The notes beneath the pieces are model-generated. The model saw only the letters and a program-made list of their open reading frames with translations, was not told where the DNA came from and ran no database searches. The position numbers were made by a program, and so were the translations under genes. A DNA stretch of 64,000 nt from Melanopsichium pennsylvanicum (taxonomy: Eukaryota; Basidiomycota; Ustilaginomycetes; Ustilaginales): the NCBI GenBank assembly GCA_900208305.1, contig OAPG01000019.1:310001-374000 (forward strand), written 5' to 3'. Shown piece after piece: positions 62,241 to 64,000 of this stretch; the first letter of the stretch is position 1, and each line of letters begins with the position of its first letter.

Positions 62241-62670
62241 TCGTTGGGTTTTCCGAAATCGAGCTGTCCAGTATCCCAATGGACCCTTGGCTGTAGGCGT
62301 CGTAGTTCATCGTACCCCAGGATGAAATCGTAGTCGCTAGCGTCAGCGACGGCGGCCTTGAGCATCCCTAGGTGTTGTCCTCCTATGACTACGTCGACGT
62401 CAGCAGCGCTCGTGACCGTGAGGGAATGTCCGGTCACTCCGTGTACGGTTCTGTTTTTTATGGGTTTTGTGGTTATCGAGTACTTGCGAACAAACGGAGC
62501 TGAAACTATAGACAATGCAGCGCCGGTGTTGGCGAGAATGCTAGCAGGATGGTGGTTGACCGTACCTGCTAGCTCGAGTACTGAGGCACCGGAAGCTGCA
62601 GAGAAACATAATGAACAATCTTGACATATACAAGGTGATGGCAAAGGCGGTCTCAGAGCGATGCATGCCA

Positions 62671-64000
62671 TCATTGCATCGCTCCAAGGTCGTTTCCCTC
62701 GTCCTCGTGGTAGGGCTCGCCGGCGTCGTGATCGTCGGCGAAGAGGTTGGGGTCAAAGTGGTCTTCAAGACCGCCATCGTCTTCGCGATGGTCTTCAGCT
62801 CCGTCTCCTTCCTCTGGTGAGCCGTCCTGTGGTTTCTCCGACTCCAACACCACGTGCGCTCGCATCTGTGGTCCTGATGGTCTAGCCGGGTAAACCGTTG
62901 GCTTGGCGTCTGGACAGTTCCGCTGCCAATGCCCGGTCTTGCCGCAGACCCTACAAGCGTCGCTGTTAAATGTTGTTGGGCCGGGGACGACCCTTCGGTC
63001 GTCGCGAGGTCTCGGTGGTGCTTCCCGTACCGGCAGCTTCTGTGCCAGATGAGGGGGCAACGGTCGAGAGCCAGTTCTCTGGGGAATGCCCGGTTCGGTA
63101 TGAGCAGTCCTGATTGCTGGGGTTGAGGCGAAGCGGACAGCATTCTGCTGATGCCGCATACGCTGGCGATCAATGTCCTCGACCTCCCGGTACCAGGCCC
63201 ACTGGTCTTCAGGTGGGTTACGCTCGAACTTCTCCTGAAGTGAGCAAGTAAGGCTCCCTCGGAAGAGGTCGATGACGAACTCAGGGTCCTCCATGTGGCA
63301 CTGAGCTGCCAGGTCTCGGAATTGCTCGACATGTCGCGTTGCTGCTCCTGGTGTGTTGGTAATAAGCCTCAACGCTAGGAGTTTGTTGTAGGCATCGACC
63401 CTGTCGCTGCGCTGATTGTACAGCTCCCTGAGTCGAGTGGTGAAGTGGCTCCAATCATGGAAGAGCATCCCTTGACGATGCCGATCGACGCGGAGCTTAC
63501 CCTTCCACCACTCTCGAGCGGTGCCCTCGAGCTGGGCTGCCGTGTGTAGGATCATCGAAGTATGGTCGTACACACCATTAGCCTTGAACCAAGCGTCGGC
63601 CTCGAGAATGAAGATATCGATGTTGCGAGTGTCGAGCTTGGGGAATGGAGTCTTGAGGGCAGCGTGGGGCTGAGTGTCCTGTTCACTGCCAGTGCCGGTC
63701 CATGCCTCCGGGGTCACCGGTTTGACATACCGAGGTCCAGTAGGCGTAGCGTACTTTTCTTGGTCGGTGTACGCTCGTCGGTCAAGAATGTTGAAGGTGA
63801 CAGACCGAGGGTGTGGTCTAGTCGCAGGAGTGGGTGTCTCGAGACCACCAAGGTAGGACTCATCCGCCTGCTGCAAGGCTCGACGGGTCGGGGAGCTTAG
63901 ATCATGCTCCCTAGCTCGTCGACCAGGGGATGGAGTCTCCTGTTGGTCGAGCCGAGCCTTGAGTGCGGCATTGTCTACCTGCTGCTGCTCAAGGAGGGCG
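62671..64000 (-). CDS. gag: Chromovirus gag with CCHC zinc knuckle (5' end beyond window)
   Basis: The frame is open from the right edge to TGA 62673-62671, at least 443 codons; the true start is outside. Near the edge lies a Gln-rich coiled-coil-like stretch (LLEQQQVDNAALKARLDQQ). The middle is the retrotransposon Gag capsid region (FILEADAWFKANG, AREWWKGKL, FRDLAAQCHM, LFRGSLTCSLQEKF). Near the C-terminus is one zinc knuckle, CRVCGKTGHWQRNC (CX2CX4HX4C), then an acidic tail (EEGDGAEDHREDDGG). Gag forms the particle that packages element RNA. No stop or frameshift is visible in this part. It ends in an ATGA overlap with pol, which is in the -1 frame. Confidence 0.93.
   Translation of the reverse strand, partial: ALLEQQQVDNAALKARLDQQETPSPGRRAREHDLSSPTRRALQQADESYLGGLETPTPATRPHPRSVTFNILDRRAYTDQEKYATPTGPRYVKPVTPEAWTGTGSEQDTQPHAALKTPFPKLDTRNIDIFILEADAWFKANGVYDHTSMILHTAAQLEGTAREWWKGKLRVDRHRQGMLFHDWSHFTTRLRELYNQRSDRVDAYNKLLALRLITNTPGAATRHVEQFRDLAAQCHMEDPEFVIDLFRGSLTCSLQEKFERNPPEDQWAWYREVEDIDRQRMRHQQNAVRFASTPAIRTAHTEPGIPQRTGSRPLPPHLAQKLPVREAPPRPRDDRRVVPGPTTFNSDACRVCGKTGHWQRNCPDAKPTVYPARPSGPQMRAHVVLESEKPQDGSPEEGDGAEDHREDDGGLEDHFDPNLFADDHDAGEPYHEDEGNDLGAMQ

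Larger units (their letters stand above)
58910..62674 (-). pseudogene. pol: Chromovirus pol: protease, RT, RNase H, integrase, chromodomain; two in-frame stops
   Basis: One frame from ATG 62674 to TAA 58910, broken by TGA at 60133-60131 and TAA at 59020-59018. Order by codon: retropepsin with ANTGA at 48-52, where the catalytic Asp is Asn; RT about 285-480 with LDLKAAYN and YLDD (425-428); RNase H about 540-690 (ETDASD, HDKELLAV, LTDHKAL); integrase zinc-binding part split by the TGA, then the core with SMDFIEG, VSDRGRQF and QTDGQTERVNQ (the D, D, E triad); a GPF/Y-type region (LAGPFPILERIG); and a C-terminal chromodomain whose frame continues past the TAA (WRGYPEEAASWEP, NCPDLIREYEE). The ATG overlaps the gag stop as ATGA. 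The chromodomain places it in the chromovirus clade of Ty3/gypsy elements. Domain sequences are otherwise intact, so inactivation is recent. This is an endogenous fungal retrotransposon. Confidence 0.93.
56413..64000 (-). mobile_element. Ty3/gypsy chromovirus, partial, inactivated, with antisense gene near its 3' LTR
   Basis: Elements in transcription order (minus): gag (cut by window edge), pol with terminal chromodomain, a 1.7-kb 3' region with an opposite-strand two-exon gene, polypurine tract, LTR of about 801 bp. The 5' LTR and primer-binding site are outside. Two pol stops and a protease active-site change mean this copy should not be autonomous. The island lies on the 5' side of tRNA-Tyr. 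Confidence 0.85.

Overview
The window is nuclear DNA of a basidiomycete, most likely a smut fungus of the Ustilaginaceae (Ustilago/Sporisorium type). The reasons are long, mostly single-exon genes rich in Ser/Pro/Asp/Glu disorder, sparse short GT-AG introns, kilobase intergenic spacers, and typical fungal proteins (Reg1-like, Dep1-like, Ctr, exo-beta-1,3-glucanase, Tah18, Dnm1, Atp1). The species cannot be fixed from sequence alone.

Layout, 1 to about 53 kb: a gene-rich euchromatic arm. In order: a VPS9-domain Rab5-type GEF (cut by the left edge, -), a spliced Ctr copper transporter (-), a disordered coiled-coil protein (-), a Dsl1/ZW10 tethering subunit with a very long acidic tryptophan-rich insert (+), a membrane-anchored GH5 exo-beta-1,3-glucanase (+), a condensation-fold acyltransferase-like protein (+), a Reg1-like Glc7 regulatory subunit (-, spliced), a nitronate monooxygenase (+), an AT-hook protein (-), the diflavin reductase Tah18 (-), a Dep1/Sds3-like Rpd3L subunit (-), dynamin Dnm1 (-), F1 ATP synthase alpha Atp1 (-, three exons), mitochondrial ribosomal protein bL21m (+), and a Vezatin/Inp2-like membrane protein (-). 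These are housekeeping functions without an obvious cluster logic. Recurring themes are vesicle traffic (VPS9, Dsl1), mitochondria (Dnm1, Atp1, bL21m) and metal/Fe-S biology (Ctr, Tah18).

Layout, about 54.6 to 64 kb: a mobile-element island. An intron-containing tRNA-Tyr(GTA) (-) is followed by a 995-bp tandem duplication. The second copy contains most of an LTR of about 801 bp bounded by TGTCAC/GTGACA, with a minus-strand polypurine tract directly beside it. Beyond it lies the body of a Ty3/gypsy chromovirus on the minus strand: gag (cut by the right edge) and pol (protease, RT, RNase H, integrase, chromodomain). Pol carries two in-frame stop codons and an Asp-to-Asn change in the protease active site, so this copy looks dead. 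Between pol and the LTR sits a well-formed two-exon gene on the opposite strand, with TATA box, good start context and intron. It encodes a protein with a CX2CX6CX20CX2CX7C zinc-cluster-like motif split by the intron.

The most unusual signals are this antisense spliced ORF inside a retroelement, a family of palindromic short repeats spread over the LTR, the 3' region and (in frame) the pol linkers, and the roughly ten Trp-acidic motifs in the Dsl1/ZW10 protein, which resemble an enlarged COPI-binding lasso.
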